NCBI RefSeq assembly: GCF_013626205.1
Contig: NZ_QHJE01000001.1
Coordinates: 2,584,501-2,648,500, forward strand
Direction of reading: 5' to 3'
From: Hyphomicrobium methylovorum
Lineage (GTDB): Bacteria; Pseudomonadota; Alphaproteobacteria; Rhizobiales; Hyphomicrobiaceae
Length of the DNA stretch: 64,000 nt
Below, in pieces: positions 20,059 to 29,385 of the stretch; position 1 is the first letter of the stretch, and each line of letters begins with the position of its first letter. The position numbers and the translations under genes were made by a program. The notes under the pieces were generated by a model. That model was not told the origin of the DNA. It made no database searches and saw nothing but the letters and a program-made list of their open reading frames with translations.

Positions 20059-20073
20059 TTAAGTCTCCCTTAA
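20059..20073 (+). promoter_or_regulatory. Full TTAA-N7-TTAA site (CtrA-type box)
   Basis: TTAAGTCTCCCTTAA matches the full-length binding pattern of the alphaproteobacterial cell-cycle regulator CtrA. It lies 83 bp upstream of the outer-membrane protein gene at 20156. Binding is a prediction from the pattern only. Confidence 0.5.
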
Positions 20074-20155
20074 ACGTTCTTGAGCAATAGTTCGTTCAAG
20101 TTCAGTGGCGGGTCCGGTGCGCCTCGGAGTTGCGTGCCGGCGAAAGGGAATTGGA

Positions 20156-20944
20156 ATGTTCAAGCGCAAATTAGTTCTTCTTAGTGCAGCTTTTCTGCTC
20201 GGCGGCGCCGTGGTGGCGACGGCGGCAGATCTTGGCGGCGGGATTCAGGACGCGCCAGAAATGGCACCCATGCCGGCGGCATCCGCTGGCTGGTATGTGC
20301 GCGTGGACGGTGGTTACAACTGGTACACCAATCCCGATATCGACGTTCTTGGATTTACGACGCACGGCAACAAGATGGACGGCACGTGGACCGTCGGCGG
20401 CGGTATCGGCCGTTATTTCGGCCGCGGATTCAGAGGCGATATCACGGTCGATTATCTCTTTGATAACGGAACCGAGACGACGCTCTGCAATTGCGAAGGC
20501 ACGTTCGGCCAAGCCAAATTCGATTTCAGCAGCACCGTGCTTCTCGCCAACCTCTACTACGACTTCAATCGTGGTGGCCGGTTCGTGCCCTACATCGGCG
20601 CGGGTATCGGCTTCGCGCATAACCGTGCATCGGCTGGCATCGTCGATACGGAGTGCGGTTGCGATTACGACATCGCAAAGGGTTCGAGCAACAGCTTCGC
20701 GGCAGCCGCAATGGCGGGCGTGTCGTGGAAACTTCGTGGCGGCGAGACGCGCTACATCGGCGGCATGAAAGACGAGCCGGTCGCAGTTAGCAGCGGCAAC
20801 GCGCTCTATCTCGATGTCGGGTATCGCTTTCTTTATCTCGGCGACGTGTCGGGCGGCTTGATCGAGTACGCCTCGACAGAAGCCCACGTGAGGGACGTCA
20901 CGGCGCATCAGCTTCGTATCGGTCTGCGTTACGACTTGAACTGA
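20156..20944 (+). CDS. Omp25/Omp31-type outer-membrane beta-barrel protein
   Basis: A 262-residue porin-like protein of the family common in Hyphomicrobiales. From ATG 20156 it has a signal peptide ending near VVATAADL, then alternating hydrophobic strands with the typical GWYVRVDGGYNW, GGGIGRYFG, FVPYIGAGIGFA and final LRIGLRYDLN. Two Cys-rich loops (LCNCEG and ECGCDYD) are unusual for this family and may form disulfides at the surface. A CtrA-type site lies upstream. The start given by an earlier in-frame codon (20105) would precede the signal peptide and is rejected. Confidence 0.85.
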   Translation: MFKRKLVLLSAAFLLGGAVVATAADLGGGIQDAPEMAPMPAASAGWYVRVDGGYNWYTNPDIDVLGFTTHGNKMDGTWTVGGGIGRYFGRGFRGDITVDYLFDNGTETTLCNCEGTFGQAKFDFSSTVLLANLYYDFNRGGRFVPYIGAGIGFAHNRASAGIVDTECGCDYDIAKGSSNSFAAAAMAGVSWKLRGGETRYIGGMKDEPVAVSSGNALYLDVGYRFLYLGDVSGGLIEYASTEAHVRDVTAHQLRIGLRYDLN

Positions 20945-21189
20945 CGAATTCTGCTGGCGCTGAGGTGCCAGATACACGGCCGGGAGCAGGAGCGCGATGA
21001 GTGCCTGCTTCCGGATTGAGATACTCAAGGTGTGGTTTGTATTTGCGGCGTTCGCGTTCGTGGCTCTGGTTCAGAAGAGCTCGATGCGAACGTCGTTTTT
21101 CCCTCCTGAGGCTCGTTTAGTGCGCGCGTTTGCGTCGAACAGAGTCATTAGCGGTGCGTTGAGAGCGCCCGCAACGAGGGAAGACGGCT

Positions 21190-22140
21190 ATGACGTTTCT
21201 TAAATCATGGGTTCTTGCAGGGATCGCATTCGCCATCGGGTGCACTCCGGCGCTCGCTGCCGACTGGGGTAGCGTCAAGGACATGGGCGGCGTACCGATT
21301 CCCGTTCCGGCGCCTGCGCCGGTTCCGACTTATGATGCGGATTCGGATTGGTACGTTGGGCTTGCGATTGGCGCCGTCGTCTTGGACCAGGCGAACATCG
21401 ACAGCTACGTCACCGATAGCGCAGGCGGAGTAACGCCAGGTCTCGGCGCCAGAGATGGCAGCGACATTGGTGCTTCGCCGATCTTTGGATTGAGCTTTGG
21501 TCGCTATCTGACACCGCAGCTGCGCGCTGAAATTGCGATCGATTACAATCGTGGATCAACGATCGCCGAAACAGAACAGTCTGATCTTGCTACAGGGTAT
21601 AGGTCCGGACTTTCCACTTACCAGTTGCCGGTTACGAACGCTCCGACCTTCGATACGTCAGAGTATTCAATCAGCCGGAGCGACACCGTAAAGCTCTCGC
21701 GCACCACAGCGCTCTTCAACGTCATTTTCGATATTCCGACCGGCACGCGGTTCACGCCTTACATCGGCGGTGGCGCGGGTTTCACTTGGCGGCAAATGAA
21801 GCGCAGCTACACTGAAACTGCGAAATGCGTGCAGACGACCAATCCGGATCTGCCCGTTCCGTATCCTACCGACTATTGCGTGAACACCGCAGCGCTTCCG
21901 AGTTCGTATTCGACCAGTGGATCGGTAACGAAAGACCAGTTTGATTTCGCCGCAGCCGTTCAAGCCGGTATTGCATACGATATCACCGACAGCATTACCT
22001 GGGATAACGGTTGGCAGATGCTTTGGGAGTCCAATTCAATCGCCACAACTGTTCCTACGGTCGCCGGGGAAAGCACAATTGCCTATAAGGATTCCGTCCT
22101 GCATCAGTTCCGGTCGGGCATTCGTATCAAGTTCAACTGA
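21190..22140 (+). CDS. Outer-membrane beta-barrel protein
   Basis: A 316-residue barrel related in layout to the preceding gene: signal peptide ending near PALAADW, a Pro-rich linker (GGVPIPVPAPAPVP), strands including YVGLAIGAVVLD, FGLSFGRYLTPQLRAEIAIDY (in part), FTPYIGGGAGFTW and the C-terminal FRSGIRIKFN. It follows the first barrel by 245 bp. GAGGGAAGACGGCT precedes the ATG. Probably a structural or porin-like outer-membrane protein; no specific substrate can be named. Confidence 0.8.
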   Translation: MTFLKSWVLAGIAFAIGCTPALAADWGSVKDMGGVPIPVPAPAPVPTYDADSDWYVGLAIGAVVLDQANIDSYVTDSAGGVTPGLGARDGSDIGASPIFGLSFGRYLTPQLRAEIAIDYNRGSTIAETEQSDLATGYRSGLSTYQLPVTNAPTFDTSEYSISRSDTVKLSRTTALFNVIFDIPTGTRFTPYIGGGAGFTWRQMKRSYTETAKCVQTTNPDLPVPYPTDYCVNTAALPSSYSTSGSVTKDQFDFAAAVQAGIAYDITDSITWDNGWQMLWESNSIATTVPTVAGESTIAYKDSVLHQFRSGIRIKFN

Positions 22141-22171
22141 AAGCTGCGCACCTTTTTCTTCGGTGCCGAGA

Positions 22172-22198
22172 GGGCGGCTGTTTCGGCCGCCTTTTTTG
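22172..22198 (+). terminator. Rho-independent terminator after the second barrel gene
   Basis: GGCGGC (22173-22178) pairs with GCCGCC (22186-22191) around a 7-base loop and is followed by a run of six T. Strong terminator 33 bp after the stop. Confidence 0.85.
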
Positions 22199-22282
22199 TT
22201 GCGCGTTTGCCGTGGCTGTGGCCCCTAACGGGACGGCCGGATCCGGGACTCGGCGCTGGGCCCCTTCAGGCGGTGCAAAGGG

Positions 22283-22302
22283 GGCGGTTTGGCCGCCTTT
22301 TT
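22283..22302 (+). terminator. Second, tandem terminator-like hairpin
   Basis: GGCGG (22283-22287) pairs with CCGCC (22293-22297), followed by TTTTTC. Its sequence resembles the terminator 110 bp upstream, suggesting duplication or a back-up terminator before serC. Confidence 0.6.
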
Positions 22303-22351
22303 CGTGGTGCTCCAGCTATGCTAATAGGCCTCGATCCCGCGCTTTATAGAG

Positions 22352-23527
22352 ATGCAGATGTCCAACTTAGAAAAGCCCAAAAACAAGCCTGCCCGCCCTT
22401 ATTTTTCCTGCGGTCCCTGCGTTAAACGTCCGGGTTGGACGACGGATGTTTTCAAAACGGCGCTGGCTGGGCGGTCGCATCGGTCGATCGAGGGCCGCGA
22501 GAGGCTGAAGCGCGCCATTACCGAGACGCACGACATCCTCAACCTGCCTGAGGGATACAAAGTGGCCATCGTCGCTGGTTCCGATACCGGGGCGATGGAA
22601 CTCGCGATGTGGAATCTGCTCGGCGGGCGCGGGGTGGATGTTCTTGCCTGGGATGTATTCGGACGCATCTGGATTCGTGACGTTATCGAGGAATTGAAGC
22701 TGCCGGACGTGCGGATGATGGATGCGGAGCCGGGCTATTTGCCGGATCTCGGCAAAATCGATTTTGCTCGCGACGTCGTCTTCACTTGGAATGGAACGAC
22801 GACAGGCGTTCGCGTGCCGAACAACGATTGGATCCCGGACGATCGTCAGGGATTGACGATTTGCGATGCCACGTCGGCCTTGTTTGCCGAAGATATCGAT
22901 CTCTCAAAAATCGACGTTCTGACCTATTCCTGGCAAAAGGCGCTTGGCGGCGAGGCTGGTCACGGCATGATGATCATGTCGCCGCGCGCGCTCGAACGAC
23001 TGGCGACCTATCAGCCGCCATGGCCGATGCCGAAACTGTTCCGGATGAAGAACAACGGCGCCGTCATTATGGACGTGTTCGAAGGCGTAACGATCAACAC
23101 GGTGTCGATGCTGTGCGTCGAAGATTATCTCGACGCCCTCAACTGGGTGCGCGAGATCGGCGGTGTGGCTGGCACGATTGCGCGCTCCGATGCTTCGTCG
23201 CGTGCGCTGTACGATTGGATTGCGGCGACGCCGTGGGTCGAGCCGCTGGCCGTCGAGCCCGCAACGCGCACGCATACGTCGATCGCTCTGCGTTTCGTCG
23301 AGCCTGCGGTTCTGGCTCTCGGGCCAGAGAAAAGCGACGCGATGGTGCGGTCGATGGTGCGGATTCTCGCGGAAGAGGGTGCAGGCTTCGACCTCGCGGC
23401 CTACCGCGGGATGCCGCTTGGCTTGCGCATCTGGTGCGGACCGACGGTTGAAACCGAGGATATCGTGCGTCTTACGCCCTGGCTCGAATGGAGCTATGCG
23501 AAAGCCCGAAAAGAGGCGGGACTTTGA
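22352..23527 (+). CDS. serC: Phosphoserine aminotransferase SerC
   Basis: PLP enzyme of serine biosynthesis (3-phosphohydroxypyruvate plus glutamate). It belongs to the variant found in alphaproteobacteria and methanogens: FSCGPCVKRPGW near the start, and the Schiff-base Lys196 in YSWQKALGGE. Length 391 residues. ATG 22352 or 22358 may be the start. Serine is also the one-carbon acceptor of the serine cycle in methylotrophs. serA, the usual next gene in related genomes, is not here; a DUF4139 gene follows instead. Confidence 0.93.
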   Translation: MQMSNLEKPKNKPARPYFSCGPCVKRPGWTTDVFKTALAGRSHRSIEGRERLKRAITETHDILNLPEGYKVAIVAGSDTGAMELAMWNLLGGRGVDVLAWDVFGRIWIRDVIEELKLPDVRMMDAEPGYLPDLGKIDFARDVVFTWNGTTTGVRVPNNDWIPDDRQGLTICDATSALFAEDIDLSKIDVLTYSWQKALGGEAGHGMMIMSPRALERLATYQPPWPMPKLFRMKNNGAVIMDVFEGVTINTVSMLCVEDYLDALNWVREIGGVAGTIARSDASSRALYDWIAATPWVEPLAVEPATRTHTSIALRFVEPAVLALGPEKSDAMVRSMVRILAEEGAGFDLAAYRGMPLGLRIWCGPTVETEDIVRLTPWLEWSYAKARKEAGL

Positions 23528-23686
23528 GACGGGGACCGGATTTTTGCCGTGGTTAACAGGCATGTAGCTGTCAATACTTTTGCTCTGGCGACGTATCGGC
23601 CATAATAAGCGCTGGTACGTTCTGGGGCCCAAGGGGCGATCAGCGACCCCACTCGGCAACCGAAACAAACACGAAGGTCACAGCAG

Positions 23687-25390
23687 ATGCGTTTTGCCCT
23701 CGCGGCGGTTTTTGTTGCCGTGCTTCCGTTCGGCGTGTTTGCCGCCGAAATTCAAGCACCGTCGACGATTGGTTCCGTGACGGTGTTCTTAAAAGGCGCG
23801 GAAATTACGCGCTTCGCGAAGACGCATCTGGAGAAGGGCGAGCACACCATCGTCATCGAGGACGTTCCGGCGTCTGCTGTGCCGGCGTCGATCCGAGTTG
23901 AAGGACGCGCGACGGGCAAGCTCGATATCAGTTCGGTGGATACGGCGCGCAAGTTTTTGCAGCGGGCAGAAAGCCAAGCGGCAGATGTGCAGCGTAAGTC
24001 GATCGAGGACGAGATCGAGAAGCTTCAGGATGAGCGCGCAGGGATCGCCGCGCAGGAGCAGGGCGCGCAGACGCAGAAGGCGCTGATCGCCAATCTCGCG
24101 CAACTGCCGACACGGCCGCGCACCGTGACGCCCGGTGCCACGGGCACGTCTGGCGAAGATGATTGGCCGAAGATTCTGGAATTGATTGCAAGAGCGACGG
24201 GCGATGCGAACAAGCTCGAGTTGGACGCCCAGCAGAAACTTCGCATTGTGGACCGAAAGATTGCGGACCTCGAGAACCGGCTAAAGACTCTTGCTCCCGC
24301 GCAGACGCAGCAGACGGAAGTGCGCGTTCACGTGATTGCGCAGAGCCCGCTCGATGCGGATTTTACGATCCGCTATCAGGTGCAGGATGCGAACTGGACG
24401 CCGATTTACGACGCGCGACTTCAAACAGGCACCAAGACCGAACAGCCGAAATTCGTTCTCGCGCGGCGTGCTGCGATCAGACAGTACTCCGGTGAGAATT
24501 GGGATAGCGTAGAGCTTAAGCTCTCGACCGCGCGGCCTTCCGACAGTGCAGCAGCGCCTTTGATCGATAGCCAATTTGTCGATTACGAACCGCCGCCGCG
24601 GCCCCGTCCGTTGGCGAGCGCCGCGCGATTAGAGCGCGCCGAGTCCAAGCGTGAACGCGCAGCCGGTAATATGGCCGACGCCGATGTGCTTTTGGAAGCG
24701 GCGCCTGCTGCTCCGCCGCCTATGCCTGTCGAAGCCGAGGAATCGACTGCGCGGCTCGAGGTTGCTCCGTTCGAAGCAACGTTCGAAGTGCCGGGTCGGA
24801 ACACCGTCTTGGGAACGGGCGAGGGTAAGCGCGTTCTTCTGATGACGGAAGATTTGACGGTGACGCTTGGCAGTCGCTCCGTGCCCAAGCTCGACACCAA
24901 TGCTTACCTCTATGCCAAGATAAAACTGCTCAAGGGAACGCCGCTGCTTCCTGGCAGTGTTTGCCTGTTCCGCGACGGGACGTTTGTCGGCATGACGGAT
25001 ATTCCCGCCGTCGCTGTCGGAGAGGAGCATGATCTGGGCTTCGGCATCGACGATCAGGTGAAAGTGAAACACGCGGTCTTGGAAGAGAAGCGCGGTGAGA
25101 CGGGCCTGATTTCGACGTCTCATGTCGACAGCCGCAATTTCCGCGTCAACGTCAAGAATCTGCATGAAAGGCCGATCGCGGTTACGATTCTCGACCGGGT
25201 TCCGGTTTCGCAGAACGATGAGATCAAGGTCGAATACACGGGCAAGGCGACGCCGAGCACGAAGAACGTGGACGACAAGCGCGGTGTCATCGCGTTCGAT
25301 TCACAGCTAGAGCCTGACGAAGAGAAGATCTTTGAATATGGCTATCGCATTTCCTGGCCGGCTGCGAAATCGATCGTATACGGTCCGTAG
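23687..25390 (+). CDS. DUF4140/DUF4139 (MuiA-like) exported protein
   Basis: A 567-residue protein with an N-terminal signal peptide (cleavage near GVFAAE). The N-terminal domain (about 25-130) has the DUF4140 pattern (VTVFLKGAEITR and DVPASAVPASIRVEG), followed by a coiled-coil stretch (about 95-145) and a second one (about 175-205), then the DUF4139 barrel (from about 220; YDARLQ, LARRAAIRQYSGENW, and FEYGYRISWP at the end). The family is sometimes named after a mucoidy inhibitor; biochemical role unknown. It sits between serC and purA on the same strand. Confidence 0.8.
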   Translation: MRFALAAVFVAVLPFGVFAAEIQAPSTIGSVTVFLKGAEITRFAKTHLEKGEHTIVIEDVPASAVPASIRVEGRATGKLDISSVDTARKFLQRAESQAADVQRKSIEDEIEKLQDERAGIAAQEQGAQTQKALIANLAQLPTRPRTVTPGATGTSGEDDWPKILELIARATGDANKLELDAQQKLRIVDRKIADLENRLKTLAPAQTQQTEVRVHVIAQSPLDADFTIRYQVQDANWTPIYDARLQTGTKTEQPKFVLARRAAIRQYSGENWDSVELKLSTARPSDSAAAPLIDSQFVDYEPPPRPRPLASAARLERAESKRERAAGNMADADVLLEAAPAAPPPMPVEAEESTARLEVAPFEATFEVPGRNTVLGTGEGKRVLLMTEDLTVTLGSRSVPKLDTNAYLYAKIKLLKGTPLLPGSVCLFRDGTFVGMTDIPAVAVGEEHDLGFGIDDQVKVKHAVLEEKRGETGLISTSHVDSRNFRVNVKNLHERPIAVTILDRVPVSQNDEIKVEYTGKATPSTKNVDDKRGVIAFDSQLEPDEEKIFEYGYRISWPAAKSIVYGP

Positions 25391-25480
25391 CGCCAATCCT
25401 GAAGACGCATTGCAACGCTCGGGGCAAGGCTGCCCCCATGGCCCGGCCAATGCCGGGCCTCGTTATGAGAAGGTGTGAGA

Positions 25481-26770
25481 ATGACGAACGTTGTCGTAGT
25501 CGGCGCCCAGTGGGGTGACGAGGGCAAAGGGAAGATCGTGGACTGGCTGTCCGAGCGTGCGGACGTCGTCGTGCGCTTTCAGGGCGGGCACAACGCTGGG
25601 CATACGCTTGTCATCGGCGATAAGACGTACAAGCTCTCTCTGTTACCTTCGGGCGTTGTCCGGCCGGATAAGCTGTCGGTAATCGGCAATGGCGTGGTCG
25701 TCGATCCGTGGGCGCTGGTTGCTGAAATCGAGCGGCTGCGCAAACAGGGCGTGGCGATTTCGCGTGACAATCTTCGCCTCGCGGAAAACGCAACGCTGAT
25801 CCTGCCGCTGCATCGGGAACTCGATCAGTTGCGCGAGGATGCTGCGGGTACTGAGAAGATCGGTACGACCGGTCGCGGCATTGGCCCTGCTTACGAAGAC
25901 AAAGTCGGCCGTCGCGCTATTCGCGTGCAGGATCTCGCGTCGCCGCAGACGCTCGGGCCGAAGATCGACAGGATACTTACGCACCACAACGCGCTTCGGC
26001 GCGGGCTTGGACAGCCTGAGATCTCCAGAGACAAATTGATTGCGGAATTGACGGCGATTGCTGGCGAAGTTCTGCCGTACATGGATGTGTCCTGGGAGCT
26101 GCTGGACGCGGCGCGTAAGGACGGAAAGCGTATTCTGTTCGAAGGCGCGCAGGGAGCGCTGTTGGACGTCGATCATGGTACGTACCCGTTCGTGACGTCG
26201 TCGAACACGGTGGCGGCACAGGCGTCGACTGGATCGGGCATCGGCGCGCGTTTGACGGGCTACGTTCTCGGTATCGCCAAGGCCTATACGACGCGCGTTG
26301 GCGCGGGTCCTTTCCCGACTGAATTGTCGGATGCCATTGGTGAGAAGATCGGCGAGCGCGGCCGGGAGTTCGGCACGGTTACGGGACGCAAACGGCGCTG
26401 CGGCTGGTTTGACAGCGTGCTTGTTCGTCAGGTTGCGAAGGTTTCCGGAGTCGATGGCATTGCGCTGACGAAGCTCGACGTGCTCGACGGTTTCGAAACG
26501 ATCCGGATCTGTGTCGGCTACACGCTCGACGGTGAACGGCTGTCGCGCTTGCCTGCGAGCACGAGTGCGCAGGCCAACATCATGCCGATTTACGAGGACT
26601 TCGAGGGGTGGTCGCAATCGACCCAGGGTGCGCGGCGTTGGGCCGATCTTCCGGCGCAGGCGGTGAAGTATGTGCGCCGTGTCGAAGAGCTGATCGAGTG
26701 CCCGGTTACACTTCTCTCGACCAGCCCGGAGCGCGAAGATACGATTTTGATGAAAGATCCTTTCGTCTGA
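25481..26770 (+). CDS. purA: Adenylosuccinate synthetase PurA
   Basis: PurA makes adenylosuccinate from IMP, aspartate and GTP. ATG 25481 gives 429 residues beginning [18 protein letters not shown], the glycine-rich P-loop with the catalytic Asp. GGHNAGHT, the IMP loop [14 protein letters not shown] and the late [11 protein letters not shown] are visible. A GTG at 25475 is in frame. GAGAAGG precedes the start. Confidence 0.97.
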   Translation: MTNVVVVGAQWGDEGKGKIVDWLSERADVVVRFQGGHNAGHTLVIGDKTYKLSLLPSGVVRPDKLSVIGNGVVVDPWALVAEIERLRKQGVAISRDNLRLAENATLILPLHRELDQLREDAAGTEKIGTTGRGIGPAYEDKVGRRAIRVQDLASPQTLGPKIDRILTHHNALRRGLGQPEISRDKLIAELTAIAGEVLPYMDVSWELLDAARKDGKRILFEGAQGALLDVDHGTYPFVTSSNTVAAQASTGSGIGARLTGYVLGIAKAYTTRVGAGPFPTELSDAIGEKIGERGREFGTVTGRKRRCGWFDSVLVRQVAKVSGVDGIALTKLDVLDGFETIRICVGYTLDGERLSRLPASTSAQANIMPIYEDFEGWSQSTQGARRWADLPAQAVKYVRRVEELIECPVTLLSTSPEREDTILMKDPFV

Positions 26771-26952
26771 GGCGGAGCCGACAGGCTCTTCGGGCAAAGT
26801 GCTGCGGGTGCTTTCCAGTTGACTGCGAAGCGCCAATATAGACTGTTTGGAGCTTGCAATATTGCACTTCAGCTGGTCTCGCATACGTGTATCGCGGTGG
26901 CGAGAGAGTGTTGGGCGGCATGTCGACGATGCAGTTACGGTGAAGCCGGATC

Positions 26953-28263
26953 ATGGCCACTAAACCGAGAAGCGCTGTTTCGGCTGCGCTCGGCGTTGCG
27001 ATGCGCGATTTCGGAATCGGCTCTGCAACGGTGCTGAAGATCGGCTTTCTAGCGCCTTTAACCGGGCCGCTGAGATCCTGGGCTGCTCCGGGATTGTACG
27101 GCAGCCTCATTTGGATCGACCGCGTTAATGCGGCTGGCGGGCTGAAGGTCGGCAGCCGCCGGTACATGCTCGAACTCGTGCCGTATGACACGGAATACAA
27201 TAGCGAATTTTCTGCGCGAGGCGCGAGAAAGCTGATCCGCGAGGATGGCGTCAAGTTCCTCATGATGATTGGCGGCAACGACGTGACGCTGGAGGTTCGC
27301 AGCGTCATCAATCGGCACAGAATGCTGGTTGCAACGCTGCTGCCGTCGGATCTTTCTCCGGACGCGCCGACGCTGATTGCGCCGAGCGAAGTGCATCCGA
27401 TTTATAACGTTACTGGTGTGGATTGGTTGAAGCGCAACGCGCCGAAGTTAAAGACGGTATCGCTTTGTGCGCAGCGCGATTTGCTTGGCCTTCCTTCGAT
27501 TGCGACGTACCGGGCGGCGTTCGAAGCGGCTGGAATCAAGATCGTTGCAGAGCAGCTGTTTGAGCCGGATACGACGGATTTCGGCGGTATCGTCGAAGCT
27601 ATGATGGCGCCGGATCCGGATATTCTGTGCTGGGATACGGCCTATGAACCGTTCGTGCATGAACTGACGATCGAAGCCTATAAGCGCAATTTCCGCGGCC
27701 GTTTTCTCTCCTGCACCTGCGATAATTATCCGGAGTTGATCCGGCGAACGAGCCCGGAGTTCATGGAAGGCTTCGTCTTCCAGTTTCCGGACTTCGACGA
27801 TCCGCGCCTGGACGATGGGCGGATCAATTTCGAAGAACCGCGGCTGTTTTACGATGAGTATTGCAGGCGGTTTCCCGGCACGTGGTCGGCCGTTTCGTGG
27901 GAGTACGCGGCGACGCTGGAGCTTTGGAAAGCCGGTGTTCAGCGCGCGCGTTCGTTCGAACCGTTCTCAGTGCTTGCGGCCATGAAGCTGGGCGGTATCG
28001 GCAGTCATGCCTTCGGCGAAGCGACGTGGTGGGGAACGGACCTCTTCGGGATCGATAATGCGCTGGTTGGCGATTGGCCGGTGGTTGCGATCGAGAACGG
28101 GCGGGCGCGCATTCAGGAATTCTGCTCCATTCCCGATTGGTGGTCAAAGAACGGCGACGTTCTCGTCAAGCATCTGCGCGCGCTCGATCTGATGTGGGAT
28201 CAGCGCGAACAACTCGCCGCTGTTCCCGTTGCGGGCAACAAGCTCACGCCTCAGGATTCGTAG
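26953..28263 (+). CDS. Periplasmic-binding-protein type 1 (AmiC/UrtA-like) without clear signal peptide
   Basis: A 436-residue protein of the branched-chain amino acid/amide/urea receptor superfamily. The opening of the first lobe is clear (KIGFLAPLTGPLRSWAAPGLYG, in part), followed by NAAGGLKVGSRR and ARKLIREDGVKFLMM. The N-terminal 29 residues are not a convincing signal peptide, lacking a long hydrophobic core, so it may act in the cytoplasm as a sensor, as AmiC does, rather than deliver substrate to an ABC transporter. No permease or ATPase genes of an ABC system are nearby. Its 3' end overlaps the convergent GntR gene by 13 bp, which suggests a connection with the amine operon. Confidence 0.75.
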   Translation: MATKPRSAVSAALGVAMRDFGIGSATVLKIGFLAPLTGPLRSWAAPGLYGSLIWIDRVNAAGGLKVGSRRYMLELVPYDTEYNSEFSARGARKLIREDGVKFLMMIGGNDVTLEVRSVINRHRMLVATLLPSDLSPDAPTLIAPSEVHPIYNVTGVDWLKRNAPKLKTVSLCAQRDLLGLPSIATYRAAFEAAGIKIVAEQLFEPDTTDFGGIVEAMMAPDPDILCWDTAYEPFVHELTIEAYKRNFRGRFLSCTCDNYPELIRRTSPEFMEGFVFQFPDFDDPRLDDGRINFEEPRLFYDEYCRRFPGTWSAVSWEYAATLELWKAGVQRARSFEPFSVLAAMKLGGIGSHAFGEATWWGTDLFGIDNALVGDWPVVAIENGRARIQEFCSIPDWWSKNGDVLVKHLRALDLMWDQREQLAAVPVAGNKLTPQDS

Positions 28264-29081
28264 AGCATTTCTTCGTGGTTGTTGGCCACGTATAGTTTGA
28301 TGATCTCGATCGCAGTTTCGACGTTGCGTCGTTCGATGGCGTTGTAAAGCGAGCGCATCAGCATCTGCACGTTTTTCATCTTCGCAGGCGTCAGCGTCTG
28401 TTGGCGGCTCGTGGCCCACTGCGGGCGACGGCGGACTTCGTGCAATATCGAATACATCGCGGTGATGAGCGAATTGTGCGTGCCGCGTGCAATGGTCATC
28501 ATGATGTCGTCTTCCAGGGCGCCGAACATGGCGGACTCGGTGACGATAGTTTCGAGCCGCGTCAGCTGTCCGCGTAGAATGGCGATGTCTCTATTCGACA
28601 TGTAGATCGTGGCGATACGCACCATCTCCGGCGCGAGAATAGACATGGCGATATTGGCGGCGAAAGGCGACGCGTTTTCAGCGAGCTGATCGATATTGAG
28701 GTAGCCCGGAAGGTCTTCCTCGATCTTGGGGGCAGGACCTTCCGGCTTCGCGTAGGACACGAACGTGCCGCTTCCCGCGCGCCGAGCCACCGCTCCGTAC
28801 AACGACAAGAAATCGAGTGCCTGGCGGATCGTTGCGCGGCTCTCTCCATAGGATTGCGCAAGATCGCGTTCGGCCGGGATTCGCGTGCCGAAGGGGAATT
28901 CGCCCGCCGCGATGCGTTCGAACAGGTGTGTTGCGATGTCTTTCACGCGCGCTGTCACGAGCGGATGCTTGGTGAGGTCATTCACCCAAGGCGGAGTTTC
29001 GCGAGTGGCGTTTCCGGTCATGGCGTTCATGCGCAAACCGACAATTTCGGCGAGGCGGTTTTGTTCGCTTTTTCCGCGCAT
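28251..29081 (-). CDS. GntR-family transcriptional regulator, FadR/FCD subgroup
   Basis: The winged helix-turn-helix (about residues 40-105) reads VKDIATHLFERIAAGEF, GTRIPAERDLAQSYGESRATIRQAL and GSGTFVS, as in GntR proteins. The rest is an all-helical C-terminal domain compatible with FCD ligand-binding domains. I use ATG 29081 (276 residues); TTG 29126 and ATG 29030 are possible. It is divergent from the permease-tmm-tdm operon and separated by about 400 bp containing two dyads, so it is the probable local regulator, with a methylated amine or its product as effector (inference). Confidence 0.85.
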   Translation of the reverse strand: MRGKSEQNRLAEIVGLRMNAMTGNATRETPPWVNDLTKHPLVTARVKDIATHLFERIAAGEFPFGTRIPAERDLAQSYGESRATIRQALDFLSLYGAVARRAGSGTFVSYAKPEGPAPKIEEDLPGYLNIDQLAENASPFAANIAMSILAPEMVRIATIYMSNRDIAILRGQLTRLETIVTESAMFGALEDDIMMTIARGTHNSLITAMYSILHEVRRRPQWATSRQQTLTPAKMKNVQMLMRSLYNAIERRNVETAIEIIKLYVANNHEEMLYES

Positions 29082-29339
29082 TGCATGGTTGGCAAGAGTC
29101 TCATCCGCACCGGTCAAACACCTCAATTGTCATGCCGCTGGCGCATTCATTTCACACGCCCGCGAAGACACAATGCATGATTTTGTGGCCAGTAACAACC
29201 AATTTTGTCCAAACAGGGCCAAAGTAGTTTCGCACCTGCAATATCGAGAAATTACCGATTTAACACAGGAAGTTGCTCTCTTTCTGCTCTCTCAATAGGC
29301 AGTTCTGGTTCGAGATTGTACGAAATTCGGACTTTTCTT

Positions 29340-29354
29340 GAGACATTTGGTCTC
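29340..29354. promoter_or_regulatory. Operator-like dyad 1
   Basis: GAGAC-ATTTG-GTCTC is a perfect 5-bp inverted repeat. Together with dyad 2 it shares TTTGGTCT. Candidate binding site of the divergent FadR-type regulator. Confidence 0.45.
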
Positions 29355-29371
29355 GTAATATCCGGCCACTG

Positions 29372-29385
29372 AGACCCTTTGGTCT
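29372..29385. promoter_or_regulatory. Operator-like dyad 2
   Basis: AGACC-CTTT-GGTCT is an inverted repeat whose centre is about 31 bp from that of dyad 1, close to three turns of the helix, which would place two regulator dimers on the same face of the DNA. Confidence 0.45.

Noticed and set aside
20997-21203. 68-residue plus-strand frame with a hydrophobic segment before the second barrel
   Set aside because: It overlaps the start of the next gene, lacks a good ribosome-binding site and has no recognisable family.
25643-26884. 413-residue minus-strand frame opposite purA
   Set aside because: Antisense to purA, no recognisable domain.
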